In this document: in pieces, positions 1-7,570 of the stretch
Position numbering within the stretch: the first letter of the stretch is position 1
Layout: each line of letters begins with the position of its first letter
NCBI RefSeq assembly: GCF_039535115.1
Contig: NZ_BAAAWO010000001.1
Coordinates: 2,852,001-2,916,000, forward strand
Length of the DNA: 64,000 nt
Direction: 5' to 3'
From: Paeniglutamicibacter sulfureus
Lineage (GTDB): Bacteria; Actinomycetota; Actinomycetes; Actinomycetales; Micrococcaceae
Translations under genes and position numbers: made by a program
Notes under the pieces: generated by a model
Seen by the model: the letters and a program-made list of their open reading frames with translations, nothing else
What the model was told of the DNA's origin: nothing
Databases searched by the model: none

Positions 1-475
1 GGTACACGTCGTTGGTGGACTGGCTGAGGTTGACGTGGTCGTTGGGGTGCAGGTATCGGTACTCGCCTTTGGTGTGGCCCATCAGTTCCAGCGCCCGGTT
101 GGCGATGACCTCGTTGGCGTTCATGTTCGAGGAGGTGCCGGCGCCGCCCTGGATCACGTCAACCACGAACTGCTCGTGCAGGTTCCCGGCGATGATCTCG
201 CGGCAAGCCTCGATGATGGCGGCGGCGCGGGTCGCGTCGAGCAGCCCCAGTTCCAGGTTTGCCTGGGCGGCGGCCTGCTTGACCATGGCCAGCGCCGTGA
301 CCAGATGCGTGTTGGTGGACAGCGGCTGGCCGGTGATCGGGAAGTTTTCCACGGCGCGCAGCGTGTGCACGCCCCAATATGCCTCCGCGGGAATGTTGCG
401 GTCCCCGATTAAGTCGTGTTCGCTGCGGACCGCGCGGGGCGCGGCGACCTGCAAGGTGGCGGTGGATTCGGACAT
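1..475 (-). CDS. aspA: Aspartate ammonia-lyase, N-terminal part (cut by window edge)
   Basis: Aspartase converts L-aspartate to fumarate and ammonia in the cytoplasm. Only the first 158 residues are in the window; the coding frame runs off the left edge. They carry family motifs: GDRNIPAEAYWGVHT at residues 24-38, QGGAGTSSNMNANEV, and NDHVNLSQSTNDVYP near the cut. The catalytic SS loop lies outside. The ATG at 475 has AGGAGAG just upstream. It is the last visible gene of a leftward operon behind the FadR-type regulator and the asparaginase (102-bp gap), so asparagine would go to aspartate and then fumarate. Fumarases share the fold, but the N-terminal motifs fit aspartase better. Confidence 0.9.
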   Translation of the reverse strand, partial: MSESTATLQVAAPRAVRSEHDLIGDRNIPAEAYWGVHTLRAVENFPITGQPLSTNTHLVTALAMVKQAAAQANLELGLLDATRAAAIIEACREIIAGNLHEQFVVDVIQGGAGTSSNMNANEVIANRALELMGHTKGEYRYLHPNDHVNLSQSTNDVY

Positions 476-577
476 GGCTCTCCTAGGGGTGGCGGTGAGG
501 CGGAAATGCAAGGGGTGGAAGTTTTTGGGCGCGCGCCAGCGCGGGCGGGAGTGCGGTGGAGCGAGGCAGGGAGGTTG

Positions 578-1543
578 CTAGGGGAAGGGCAGACCGGCCA
601 GCGTGCCGACGGGGCTTCCGCCGCCGAGCACGGGGAGGTGGTCGAATGCGGCCAGCTTGGCCGGATCCAATCCCAGGGCCAGCAGGGCGGGGACGGCGGC
701 GGGCATCCGGGCCCGGTCGCCTCCGTCGGAGATCTTCAGCGCCACGGCGGAGCCATCGGGCAGGGCGATGAGCTGGATGCCCTCGAACCCGTCCTTGGCA
801 AGCACTCCGGGGAAGGCCTCCATCAGCGCGGTGACGTCGCGCCCCAGCCCGGCCACCATCACGGGGTGAGCGCGCATGGCGGCAGCGACCTCGTACTCCG
901 CCGTGCCAGCGGGTGCGGTGACGAGCTTGCCGAAGGCCCTGGCCATGGAAGAAAGGGAGAGCGCGAAGACCTCGGTGCCGCAGCCGTCGGCGCTCACCAC
1001 GGTGATGGGTTCGCCGGTGAGTTCGGCAACGACCTCGCGGATCAGGGTGGGCAGCGGGTGGTCGTGGTGCAGGTAGGTCTCGGTGTCCCAGCCGTTGAGC
1101 AGGCAGGTGGCGAGCATCGCGGCGTGCTTGCCCGAGCAGTTCTGCGCCAATTGGGTGGGACCGTTGCCTTCGCGGAGCCAGGCCCGCTGTTCGGCCACCC
1201 CGTAGGGCAGGTCGGTGGAGTTGCGCAGCGCGCCGGGTTCCAGCCCGGCGTCGGCGAGGATCTTCGCGGCCAGGTCGCGGTGATCGACGGAGCCCGAATG
1301 GCTGGCGGAAGCCAGTGCCAGCTGCTCGGCGGAGAGCCGTAGTCCGGCGCGCACCATGGCAACTGCCATCAGCGGCTTCAGGGCCGAGCGCGGATAGTTA
1401 GGAGCCGTCGGTTCGCCGCGGGTGAGCACGGTCCTGCCATCGGCGCCCAGGGCCACGAGCGAGCCGAAGTGGACGCTTTCCACCAGTTCGCCGCGGGTCT
1501 GCACGGCCAGCGGGGCGTGGGCCGGGAAGGTGGAAGTGCTCAT
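578..1543 (-). CDS. Asparaginase of the AnsA/ReAII (asparaginase II) family
   Basis: Predicted to hydrolyse L-asparagine to aspartate and ammonia. The 321-residue protein belongs to the family of the Rhizobium etli inducible asparaginase, unrelated to E. coli AnsA/AnsB. Family landmarks are a Ser-x-x-Lys pair (S53, K56), SHSGS at 81-85, CSGKH at 136-140 and DGCG at 186-189; the two cysteines and the lysine of CSGK match the metal-site residues described for the R. etli enzyme (recalled, not computed). No signal peptide is seen, so it is cytoplasmic. Its ATG overlaps the regulator stop as ATGA, which indicates translational coupling, and aspA follows. Confidence 0.88.
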   Translation of the reverse strand: MSTSTFPAHAPLAVQTRGELVESVHFGSLVALGADGRTVLTRGEPTAPNYPRSALKPLMAVAMVRAGLRLSAEQLALASASHSGSVDHRDLAAKILADAGLEPGALRNSTDLPYGVAEQRAWLREGNGPTQLAQNCSGKHAAMLATCLLNGWDTETYLHHDHPLPTLIREVVAELTGEPITVVSADGCGTEVFALSLSSMARAFGKLVTAPAGTAEYEVAAAMRAHPVMVAGLGRDVTALMEAFPGVLAKDGFEGIQLIALPDGSAVALKISDGGDRARMPAAVPALLALGLDPAKLAAFDHLPVLGGGSPVGTLAGLPFP

Positions 1544-2247
1544 GCGGTTTCTGCTCCGAGGATCTTGGTCAGCGCTTCGTCGACCGCGGCTAGGTGCCCG
1601 GCCATGGCCTTGCCCGCCGCGGCGCCGTCGCGCGCCTCGATGGCGGCGAGGATCTCGCGGTGTTCGGCGTGCGAAGGGTGCTGGCGTCCGGTGATGAGGT
1701 TGATGGTCTCGGACTGGTTGACCATGGCCTCGCGGATGTCGCCCACGACCCGTTCAAAGACCCCGTTGCCGCTGGCCGCGGCGATCGTGGCATGGAAGCT
1801 GGCATCGAGGGCCACCCACCGCTGGGCGTCGTCCTCGTCCTCCATGGCTTCGATGATGCCGCGCAGCTCCTCGAGCTGGTCGGGGGTGGCGCGGGTGGCG
1901 GCGAGTTCGGCCGCGGGGATCTCGATGTGCGGGCGCGCTTCCATGAGGCTGCGCGCGGAGAACTTGCCCAGCACCAGGTCGTCGCTGGCCTTGCCCGCGA
2001 TGACGAAGGTTCCCTTGCCGGTGTGTGTCTCGGTGAGGCCAAGGGCGGCGCAGGAGCGCAGGGCCTCGCGAACGACCGAACGGCTGACCGCAAACTTTCC
2101 GGCGAGCACCGATTCGGAGCTCAGTTTGTGCCCCACGGGCAGCTCCCCGGACTCGATGGCATCGCGGATGGCAGTGAATACGGCCTCGGCCGCGCTGACC
2201 CGGACGATGGGCTGCGGTCCGGCCGTCCGGCTGTCTGACAGGTTCAT
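1540..2247 (-). CDS. FadR-subfamily GntR transcriptional regulator
   Basis: A winged-helix GntR domain (about residues 20-85) is followed by an FCD ligand-binding domain with a typical metal-site segment, DASFHATIAAASGN, and later HREILAAIEA. It is the first gene of the asparaginase-aspartase operon and overlaps the asparaginase start by 4 bp, so it probably senses asparagine, aspartate or a product and controls its own operon. I prefer the ATG at 2247 (235 residues) over a GTG at 2271, because that GTG would lie inside the likely promoter. No Shine-Dalgarno precedes the ATG, which fits a leaderless transcript. Confidence 0.86.
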   Translation of the reverse strand: MNLSDSRTAGPQPIVRVSAAEAVFTAIRDAIESGELPVGHKLSSESVLAGKFAVSRSVVREALRSCAALGLTETHTGKGTFVIAGKASDDLVLGKFSARSLMEARPHIEIPAAELAATRATPDQLEELRGIIEAMEDEDDAQRWVALDASFHATIAAASGNGVFERVVGDIREAMVNQSETINLITGRQHPSHAEHREILAAIEARDGAAAGKAMAGHLAAVDEALTKILGAETA

Positions 2248-2284
2248 GCGTTGAACTATGTCACTCCTCACAAAGTGCTGTCAA
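2242..2284 (-). promoter_or_regulatory. Leaderless promoter and palindromic operator of the asparaginase operon
   Basis: Read leftward: TTGACA (2284-2279), an 18-base spacer and CATAGT (2260-2255), which would start transcription at about the ATG at 2247. A perfect palindrome, GTTCA-N5-TGAAC (2242-2256), lies over the -10 and the start codon. That is a good place for an autorepressor of the GntR type. The elements are visible; the assignment is inference. Confidence 0.5.
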
Positions 2285-2439
2285 GGCGCCGCCCGGCCGC
2301 CCCGTCGGGATCTACTCTCACCCGGCACCGGGGGCGCCACAAACGTGCCCGTCAAGGCGCAGATTCAGGCGCGGCGCCTTCTGAAACCACAGCCCGCGCA
2401 GCTAGTTCCCGGGCGGGATCGGGGCGGCCTTCCGACGAT

Positions 2440-2523
2440 GGTCAGGCGAGTCCGCGGAGGCCCGTCCATGGAGCCGATTCAGACAGGCGAGGTCTCCGCG
2501 CCCGCCCAATGGGTGCGCCCGAG
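2440..2523 (-). pseudogene. Decayed C-terminal fragment of a flavin amine oxidase gene
   Basis: Read leftward, this stretch encodes GRTHWAGAETSPV, a TGA stop (2481-2479), then IGSMDG. It matches the FAD-binding C-terminus (GRIHWAGAETSSVWNGYMDG) of the intact amine oxidase at 30069-31421. Over about 60 bases the two DNA segments differ at only about nine positions, including 21 identical bases in a row. Frame and similarity fade on both sides, and no other part of such a gene is recognisable nearby. The surrounding 2285-2631 otherwise holds nothing I can name. Confidence 0.65.
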
Positions 2524-2631
2524 CCGCGGGCAACAAGGTCACGGGACTGTTTTTACCAAATCGCCAGTGCGCTTGGCGATCCTGCCCGCGATGCCGTGAT
2601 CGTGCCGCGGGAACACGGCAACTGCCGCCCC

Positions 2632-2675
2632 TGACAGCAAGGGCCCCGTCCGTTGGGACCGAGCCCTTGGTGTCA
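2632..2675 (-). terminator. Long hairpin terminator behind the RraA-like gene
   Basis: An inverted repeat of about 20 bp with three mismatches and a GTTG loop (core arms 2639-2651 and 2656-2668, outer TGACA/TGTCA). It lies about 100 bp past the stop of the leftward RraA-like gene. No long T-run follows, which is usual in this genome. Confidence 0.6.
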
Positions 2676-2772
2676 CCTGCGCGGTTGGGAACATCGGTGG
2701 ATTTTTCGGGCTCCATCAGCGCAGAGGCCGCGTCGGCTGCGCCATCGGACAAGGCCGGACGCTTACCCGGAT

Positions 2773-3407
2773 TTAGGCGCGCGACGGAATCAGTGCCCGC
2801 ATGTAGTCTTCGCTATTCGCTTGCGCTGCGGTTCGCTCCAGTGCCGCGGCAATGCGCCCCTGCGGCACCACCACGATGCCGTCGTTGTCCCCCAGGATTG
2901 CGTCCCCCGGGTGGCAAACAACATTGCCGCAGGCCACCGGAGCGCCGATGGTTCCCGGTCCGTATTTAAAGGGGCCCGCGGGGCTGATCCCGCGCGCGAA
3001 GACCGGAAGCCCCATGGCCAGCAATTCATCGATGTCACGGGTCGCTCCGTCAATCACGACTCCTGCAATACCCCTGTTGATGCTGATCTCGCCCAGAATG
3101 TCGCCGAAGCACGCCCTGCCGGTGTCACTGTTTGCGTTGATGACCAGGACGTCGCCTTCGCTTGCGTCATCGAGGGCCCGATGAATGGCGAGGTTGTCCC
3201 CTTCGCGGGTGTTGATCGGAAGAACCGTGCCGGCCATTTTCAGTCCGAGGGTCACCGAGCGCAGGGCCGAGTGCATGACGCCCATGCGCCCTGGGCATCG
3301 CCGATCAGGACGACAGGGAACTGGGCCAGCTGCCTGACACCGTGCAGGTCCGGTCGCTCCCATTGCGGGCTGAGGTGGAGGGACTCCGTGGGTGCGGTGA
3401 TGATCAT
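2773..3407 (-). pseudogene. RraA/HMG-aldolase family gene with an apparent frameshift
   Basis: The family includes 4-hydroxy-4-methyl-2-oxoglutarate/oxaloacetate aldolases and the RNase E regulator RraA. From about 3285 leftward the frame encodes MGVMHSALRS, GDNLAIHRALDD, DGATRDIDEL (the Arg-Asp pair needed for aldolase activity) and GDNDGIVVVP near the end. Upstream, the family-like N-terminus (MIITAPTESLHLSP... QLAQFPVVLIGDAQG, from the ATG at 3407) is in another frame. The two join at about 3283-3292, where one base seems missing. Starting instead at an internal ATG at 3363 gives a 196-residue product with a nonsense N-terminus. Either the gene is newly broken or this is a sequencing error. 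It is divergent from the prephenate dehydratase gene. Confidence 0.65.
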
Positions 3408-3521
3408 CTGAAACTCGTTTCCGGTGCTATTTTGTTTGCAGACCTGTTGACCACCAAGTTTCGTCGTATAGACATTCGTCGGCTCCTTATAAGCCTGAAG
3501 ACCTAAGGATATTTCTCAAGC

Positions 3522-4382
3522 GTGAATCATAAAATTGCCTATCAGGGGGAACCCGGATCCAATTCGAGCGTTGCCGGCCAGGAGATGTACCCGGATTTCG
3601 AGCCCCTGGCCTGCTCCAGCTTTGAGGAGGTTTTTGCCGTCGTGGCCGACGGTTCGGCGGAGCTGGCGATGATCCCCATCGAAAATTCGATAGCGGGTCG
3701 CGTTGCGGATATCCATAGCCTTCTGCCGGCTTCCAACCTCCAGATCGTTGGGGAATACTTTCTGGGTATACGCTTCGACCTGCTCGGAATCCGGGGCAGC
3801 AAACTCGAGGATGCAAGGGAAGTGCACAGTCACATCCACGCGCTGGGGCAATGCCGTGGAATAATCCAGTCGCTCAAGTTGACTCCCGTCATCGCCGGAG
3901 ACACCGCCGGTTCGGCGCGGGAGGTAAGTTCCTGGAACGACCCGTCCAAGGTTTCCCTCGCACCACCGCGCGCCGCTGAAATGTATGGTCTTGACGTGCT
4001 TGCCTCCGGAGTGGAGGACGACCCCACCAACACCACGCGATTTGTGGTCCTTGCCAGGGAAAAACCACTGCCCGCGCGCAACGAATTGCCCGAAAATGTC
4101 ATCACGACGCTGGTTTTCCGGGTTCGAAATGTCCCGTCGGCGCTCTTCAAGGCCCTCGGTGGATTTGCCACCTGTGGAGTCAACATGACGCGCATTGAAA
4201 GCTACATGGTGGGCGCGGAATTTGCGGCCACCATGTTCTTGGTGGATCTTCAAGGACACCCGGAGGACGGGCCCCTGAAGACTGCATTGGAGGAGCTTGA
4301 GTTTTTCACATCCGAAATCAAGATCCTGGGCGTCTACGCCGCACAGGACTACCGAATCCGGGGAAACGGCGAACGCTCATAG
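3522..4382 (+). CDS. pheA: Prephenate dehydratase of proteobacterial type
   Basis: Converts prephenate to phenylpyruvate in phenylalanine synthesis. The 286-residue protein has a periplasmic-binding-like PDT domain (IAYQGEPGSNS at the start, IPIENSIAGRVADIH around residues 53-67, NTTRF near 167-171) and a C-terminal ACT domain for feedback control (NVPSALFKALGGFATCGVNMTRIES). Wording such as ENSIAGRVADIH and TRIES resembles alphaproteobacterial monofunctional enzymes more than the actinobacterial PheA, as far as I can judge by eye. Codon third positions are visibly richer in A/T than in the flanks. Start is GTG with TAAGGA 12 bases upstream. It stands alone and is probably an acquired extra copy with a specialised role. 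Confidence 0.85.
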   Translation: MNHKIAYQGEPGSNSSVAGQEMYPDFEPLACSSFEEVFAVVADGSAELAMIPIENSIAGRVADIHSLLPASNLQIVGEYFLGIRFDLLGIRGSKLEDAREVHSHIHALGQCRGIIQSLKLTPVIAGDTAGSAREVSSWNDPSKVSLAPPRAAEMYGLDVLASGVEDDPTNTTRFVVLAREKPLPARNELPENVITTLVFRVRNVPSALFKALGGFATCGVNMTRIESYMVGAEFAATMFLVDLQGHPEDGPLKTALEELEFFTSEIKILGVYAAQDYRIRGNGERS

Positions 4383-4592
4383 ATCATTGGGTCCGCCAAC
4401 TGCTACTTCAGTCTGGCACGGACGCACCTCGCCATTCCGGGGACGGGGTCTCCTGCGGGGAACACTAAATGAATATTGCGTCACGACATGGACAAGCGCT
4501 GACCTGCGGGGATACGTTGAATAACCGGATCCGCAACCAGGCCATGGCAACCCGCAGTGCCTGTGCGCGGCCAGAACGGAAAGGCGATCCCC

Positions 4593-5822
4593 GTGGTTGA
4601 CCCCTCACTTCTTGACTCCCTGGACGGCCAACTTGAGTGGCAGCGGGAGCTCTACAAGCACTTCCACCGCAACCCCGAGCTCGGCCTCCAGGAGCACCAG
4701 ACGGCCGCACGCCTCGAGACGGAGCTCGCGGCCCTGGGCTACGACGTGCAGCGCATCGGCGGAACGGGCGTGGTCGGGGTGCTGGCCAACGGCGAAGGGT
4801 CCGTGGTCCTGGCCCGCGCCGACATCGACGCGCTTCCGGTCACCGAGGACACCGGACTGGACTATGCCTCCACGGTCGAGGGCGTCATGCACGCCTGCGG
4901 CCACGACATGCACATGGCCACCCTCCTGGGCGCCGCGAAGGTGCTCGCGGAGAACCGGGAGGCCTGGTCCGGCACCCACATCGCGCTCTTCCAGCCCGCC
5001 GAGGAAACCGCCGCCGGGGCCAGGGCGATGGTCGCCGACGGGCTGGTGGACAAGCTGCCGCGTCCGGACGTCGCGCTGGCCCAACACGTCATGCCAGTGG
5101 AGGCCGGACTCGTCGGCACCGCCGCCGGGCCGATCCTCTCCGCCGGGGACAGCCTGAAAATCACGGTTCACGGCCGCGGTGCCCACGGTTCGATGCCGCA
5201 CAACTCCGTGGACCCCGTGGTGCTTGCGGCCTCGATCGTGCTGAAGCTGCAGACCATCGTGTCGCGGGAAACCATGCCCGGACAGTTCGCCGTGGTGACC
5301 GTCGGGTCCTCCAACGCCGGGACCGCGGCCAACATCATCCCGGCCACGGCCGAGCTTCGGCTGAACATCCGCACCTACGACCTCGCGCTGCGCAAGCACG
5401 TCATGGCCTCCATCGAGCGGATCGTGCGCGGCGAATGCGCCGCCGCCGGCTCGCCCCGGGAGCCTGACTTCGAGTACTACGACCAGTTCCCGCTCACCGA
5501 CAACGACGCAGAGGTGAACGCGCGTGTGACAACGGCCTTCACCGAGCATTTCCCTGCGGGACAGGTCTACCAGGCCACCCCCGCGACGGCATCCGAGGAT
5601 TTCGGCGCCATCCCCGGCGCCTTCGGCATCCCCTACAGCTACTGGATGGTCGGCTGCGTCCCGGCCGACGACTACCGCAAGGCGGTGGCCAACGGGACGG
5701 TGTCCTCCGACATCCCGGCGAACCACTCCCCCTTCTTCGCCCCCGCCATCGACCCGACCCTGGAAACCGCAACCCGCACCATGGTCCTCGCCGCCCTGGC
5801 GTACCTTGGCAAGTCCAACTGA
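4593..5822 (+). CDS. M20 family amidohydrolase (hippurate/IAA-amino acid hydrolase type)
   Basis: A zinc-dependent amidohydrolase of the M20D group that cleaves N-acyl amino acids. Metal-site segments are visible: HACGHDMH, FQPAEETAAGA, a dimerisation-domain start GRGAHGSMPH, and the late His in NHSPFF. The start is taken as GTG at 4593 (409 residues), because GGAAAGG lies 8 bases before it; the GTG at 4557 would add 12 residues but has no ribosome site. It is 20 bp ahead of an MFS transporter and probably in one transcript, so the pair may import and open, or modify and export, one conjugated compound. The substrate cannot be read from sequence. Confidence 0.85.
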   Translation: MVDPSLLDSLDGQLEWQRELYKHFHRNPELGLQEHQTAARLETELAALGYDVQRIGGTGVVGVLANGEGSVVLARADIDALPVTEDTGLDYASTVEGVMHACGHDMHMATLLGAAKVLAENREAWSGTHIALFQPAEETAAGARAMVADGLVDKLPRPDVALAQHVMPVEAGLVGTAAGPILSAGDSLKITVHGRGAHGSMPHNSVDPVVLAASIVLKLQTIVSRETMPGQFAVVTVGSSNAGTAANIIPATAELRLNIRTYDLALRKHVMASIERIVRGECAAAGSPREPDFEYYDQFPLTDNDAEVNARVTTAFTEHFPAGQVYQATPATASEDFGAIPGAFGIPYSYWMVGCVPADDYRKAVANGTVSSDIPANHSPFFAPAIDPTLETATRTMVLAALAYLGKSN

Positions 5823-5842
5823 TCGAAGGAACGTGGAACACC

Positions 5843-7381
5843 ATGGGCGCTGAGACCCACTCCCCGACAACCACCGCCTGGAAGCCCACCGACAAGTGGC
5901 TGCTGGGCATCGTCCTGGCGGTCATCAACTTCTGGCTCTTCGCCCAGACCCTGCTCAATGTCATCCCCGGCATCCGCGGCCAACTCGGCGTCGAGGAGAC
6001 CCTGGCGAACCTGGCGGTGTCCGTCACCTCGCTGTTCTCCGGCATCTTCATCGTGGTGGCCGGCGGCCTGGCGGACCGACTGGGCCGGGTCAAGGTCCTT
6101 TACGCCGGCATCTGGCTCTCCATCGCCGGATCGCTGCTGATCGCCCTGACCCCGGAGAACCTCGGCGGGCTGACCAGCACCATGTTGTTGGGTGGCCGGG
6201 TGGTCCAGGGGCTATCCGCGGCCTGCATCATGCCCTCCTCGATGGCGTTGGTGAAGACCTTCTACGAGGGCAAGGCACGGCAGCGTGCCCTGTCCTTCTG
6301 GTCGATCGGCTCCTGGGGCGGGTCCGGCTTCTGCTCGCTCTTCGGCGGGCTGATGGCCACCAGCGCACTGGGCTGGCGCTCGATCTTCTGGATCTCCGTG
6401 GTGCTCTCGATCCTGGCGCTGGTGCTGCTGCGCGGCACCCCGGAGTCGAAGGCCGAAAGCGACCCGGCCGCCGCCAAGCGCGGTTTTGACTGGGGCGGAC
6501 TGGTCGCGTTCATCGTGCTGCTGGTCTCGATCAACGTCTACATCTCACAGGGCCCGGCACTGGGCTGGCTAAGCCTGCGCGGACTGGGACTGATCGCCCT
6601 CGCCGCGGTCTCGGGACTGGTCTTCCTGTACATCGAGACGCATCGCGCGGGTGCCTTCGTGAACCTGAAGCTGTTCGCCAACGGCACCTTCACCGGCGCC
6701 ACGCTCTCCAACTTCCTGCTCAACGGCGCGGCCGGCACGCTGATCGTCTCCCTGGGCTTGGTGCAGATCGCCGCGGGCATGAGCTCCCTGCAATCGGGCC
6801 TGCTCACGCTTGGCTACCTCATCGCCATCCTGTCCACCATCCGGGTGGGCGAGAAACTGCTGCAGCGCTTCGGGCCGAAAAAACCGATGCTCTGGGGCTC
6901 GATGATCACCGGCGTGGGCATCCTGCTGTGCTCGATGACGTTCCTGTACATCGACCAGTACATCGTGCTCTCCGTTATCGGCTTCACGCTCTTCGGAGTC
7001 GGGCTGGGATTCTACGCCACCCCGTCCACCGACGCGGCGCTCTCCAGCGTCCCGGACAACCAGGTGGGCGCGGCCTCGGGCATCTACAAGATGGCCTCCT
7101 CGCTGGGCAACGCGATCGGCGTCGCGATTTCCGCGGCCCTGTACGTCGCCGGGCAGGCGGTCAACCCGGAACTGATCCAGTCCTGGGGCCTGTTCATCGG
7201 CCGGCAAGACAACGTGGCGTTGCGCTTCGGAGGGGCCATCGGCCTGCTGTTCAACGTGTTGATGGTGGTCATCGCCATTGCCGCCATCATCGTCACCGTT
7301 CCGGCAGAGCCCAAGGACCGGGTGCCGGAGCCCGAACCCAAGGAGCCGCACGACGTCGCTCCCCCGGCGTTCGGGAACTAA
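5843..7381 (+). CDS. MFS transporter, DHA2-like 14-helix type
   Basis: A 512-residue integral membrane protein of the major facilitator superfamily. It has the motif GGLADRLGRVKVLYAG after helix 2 and a long hydrophobic run of about 14 segments ending in a charged, proline-rich tail (residues 490-512). The first half resembles drug:proton antiporters. It follows the M20 amidohydrolase by 20 bp and is closed by a strong hairpin, so the two form a unit. Whether it imports or exports the amidohydrolase substrate is unknown. Confidence 0.83.
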   Translation: MGAETHSPTTTAWKPTDKWLLGIVLAVINFWLFAQTLLNVIPGIRGQLGVEETLANLAVSVTSLFSGIFIVVAGGLADRLGRVKVLYAGIWLSIAGSLLIALTPENLGGLTSTMLLGGRVVQGLSAACIMPSSMALVKTFYEGKARQRALSFWSIGSWGGSGFCSLFGGLMATSALGWRSIFWISVVLSILALVLLRGTPESKAESDPAAAKRGFDWGGLVAFIVLLVSINVYISQGPALGWLSLRGLGLIALAAVSGLVFLYIETHRAGAFVNLKLFANGTFTGATLSNFLLNGAAGTLIVSLGLVQIAAGMSSLQSGLLTLGYLIAILSTIRVGEKLLQRFGPKKPMLWGSMITGVGILLCSMTFLYIDQYIVLSVIGFTLFGVGLGFYATPSTDAALSSVPDNQVGAASGIYKMASSLGNAIGVAISAALYVAGQAVNPELIQSWGLFIGRQDNVALRFGGAIGLLFNVLMVVIAIAAIIVTVPAEPKDRVPEPEPKEPHDVAPPAFGN

Positions 7382-7404
7382 ACAGAGCCCCGCGACAGCG
7401 GGTT

Positions 7405-7439
7405 CGAGGGGCCGGGACATGCCATGTCCCGGCCCCTCG
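7405..7439 (+). terminator. Perfect 17-bp hairpin after the MFS gene
   Basis: A perfect inverted repeat with 17-base arms around one central base (left arm 7405-7421, right arm 7423-7439, rich in G and C) begins 23 bases after the MFS stop. There is no T-tract. Confidence 0.7.
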
Positions 7440-7490
7440 CGCGTCTCGACGAGCCCGCCGGGCGCTTCGAGGGGAGCTCCACATCACAAT

Positions 7491-7546
7491 GAAATTGGTT
7501 GCGCTTTAGCAACCAATTTCATATGGTTGATATCAATCAACCATAT
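7491..7546 (+). promoter_or_regulatory. Two tandem inverted repeats: operators of the MarR-controlled exporter
   Basis: The first repeat has perfect 12-base arms, GAAATTGGTTGC (7491-7502) and its complement (7509-7520), around GCTTTA. The second has perfect 11-base arms, ATATGGTTGAT (7521-7531) and its complement (7536-7546), around ATCA. They abut and share the GGTTG core. A plausible promoter, TTGCGC (7499-7504), 17 bases, TATGGT (7522-7527), lies inside them. The second has the look of MarR-type sites (GTTGAT...ATCAAC), and a MarR gene ends the operon. Confidence 0.75.
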
Positions 7547-7570
7547 TCCTGCTGTTTTTGGAGCCCCGTT

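Noticed and set aside
4605..5870. A 421-codon open frame opposite the M20 amidohydrolase gene
   Set aside because: Gly/Val/Asp/His-rich translation without family motifs; it is the usual antisense shadow of a GC-rich gene.
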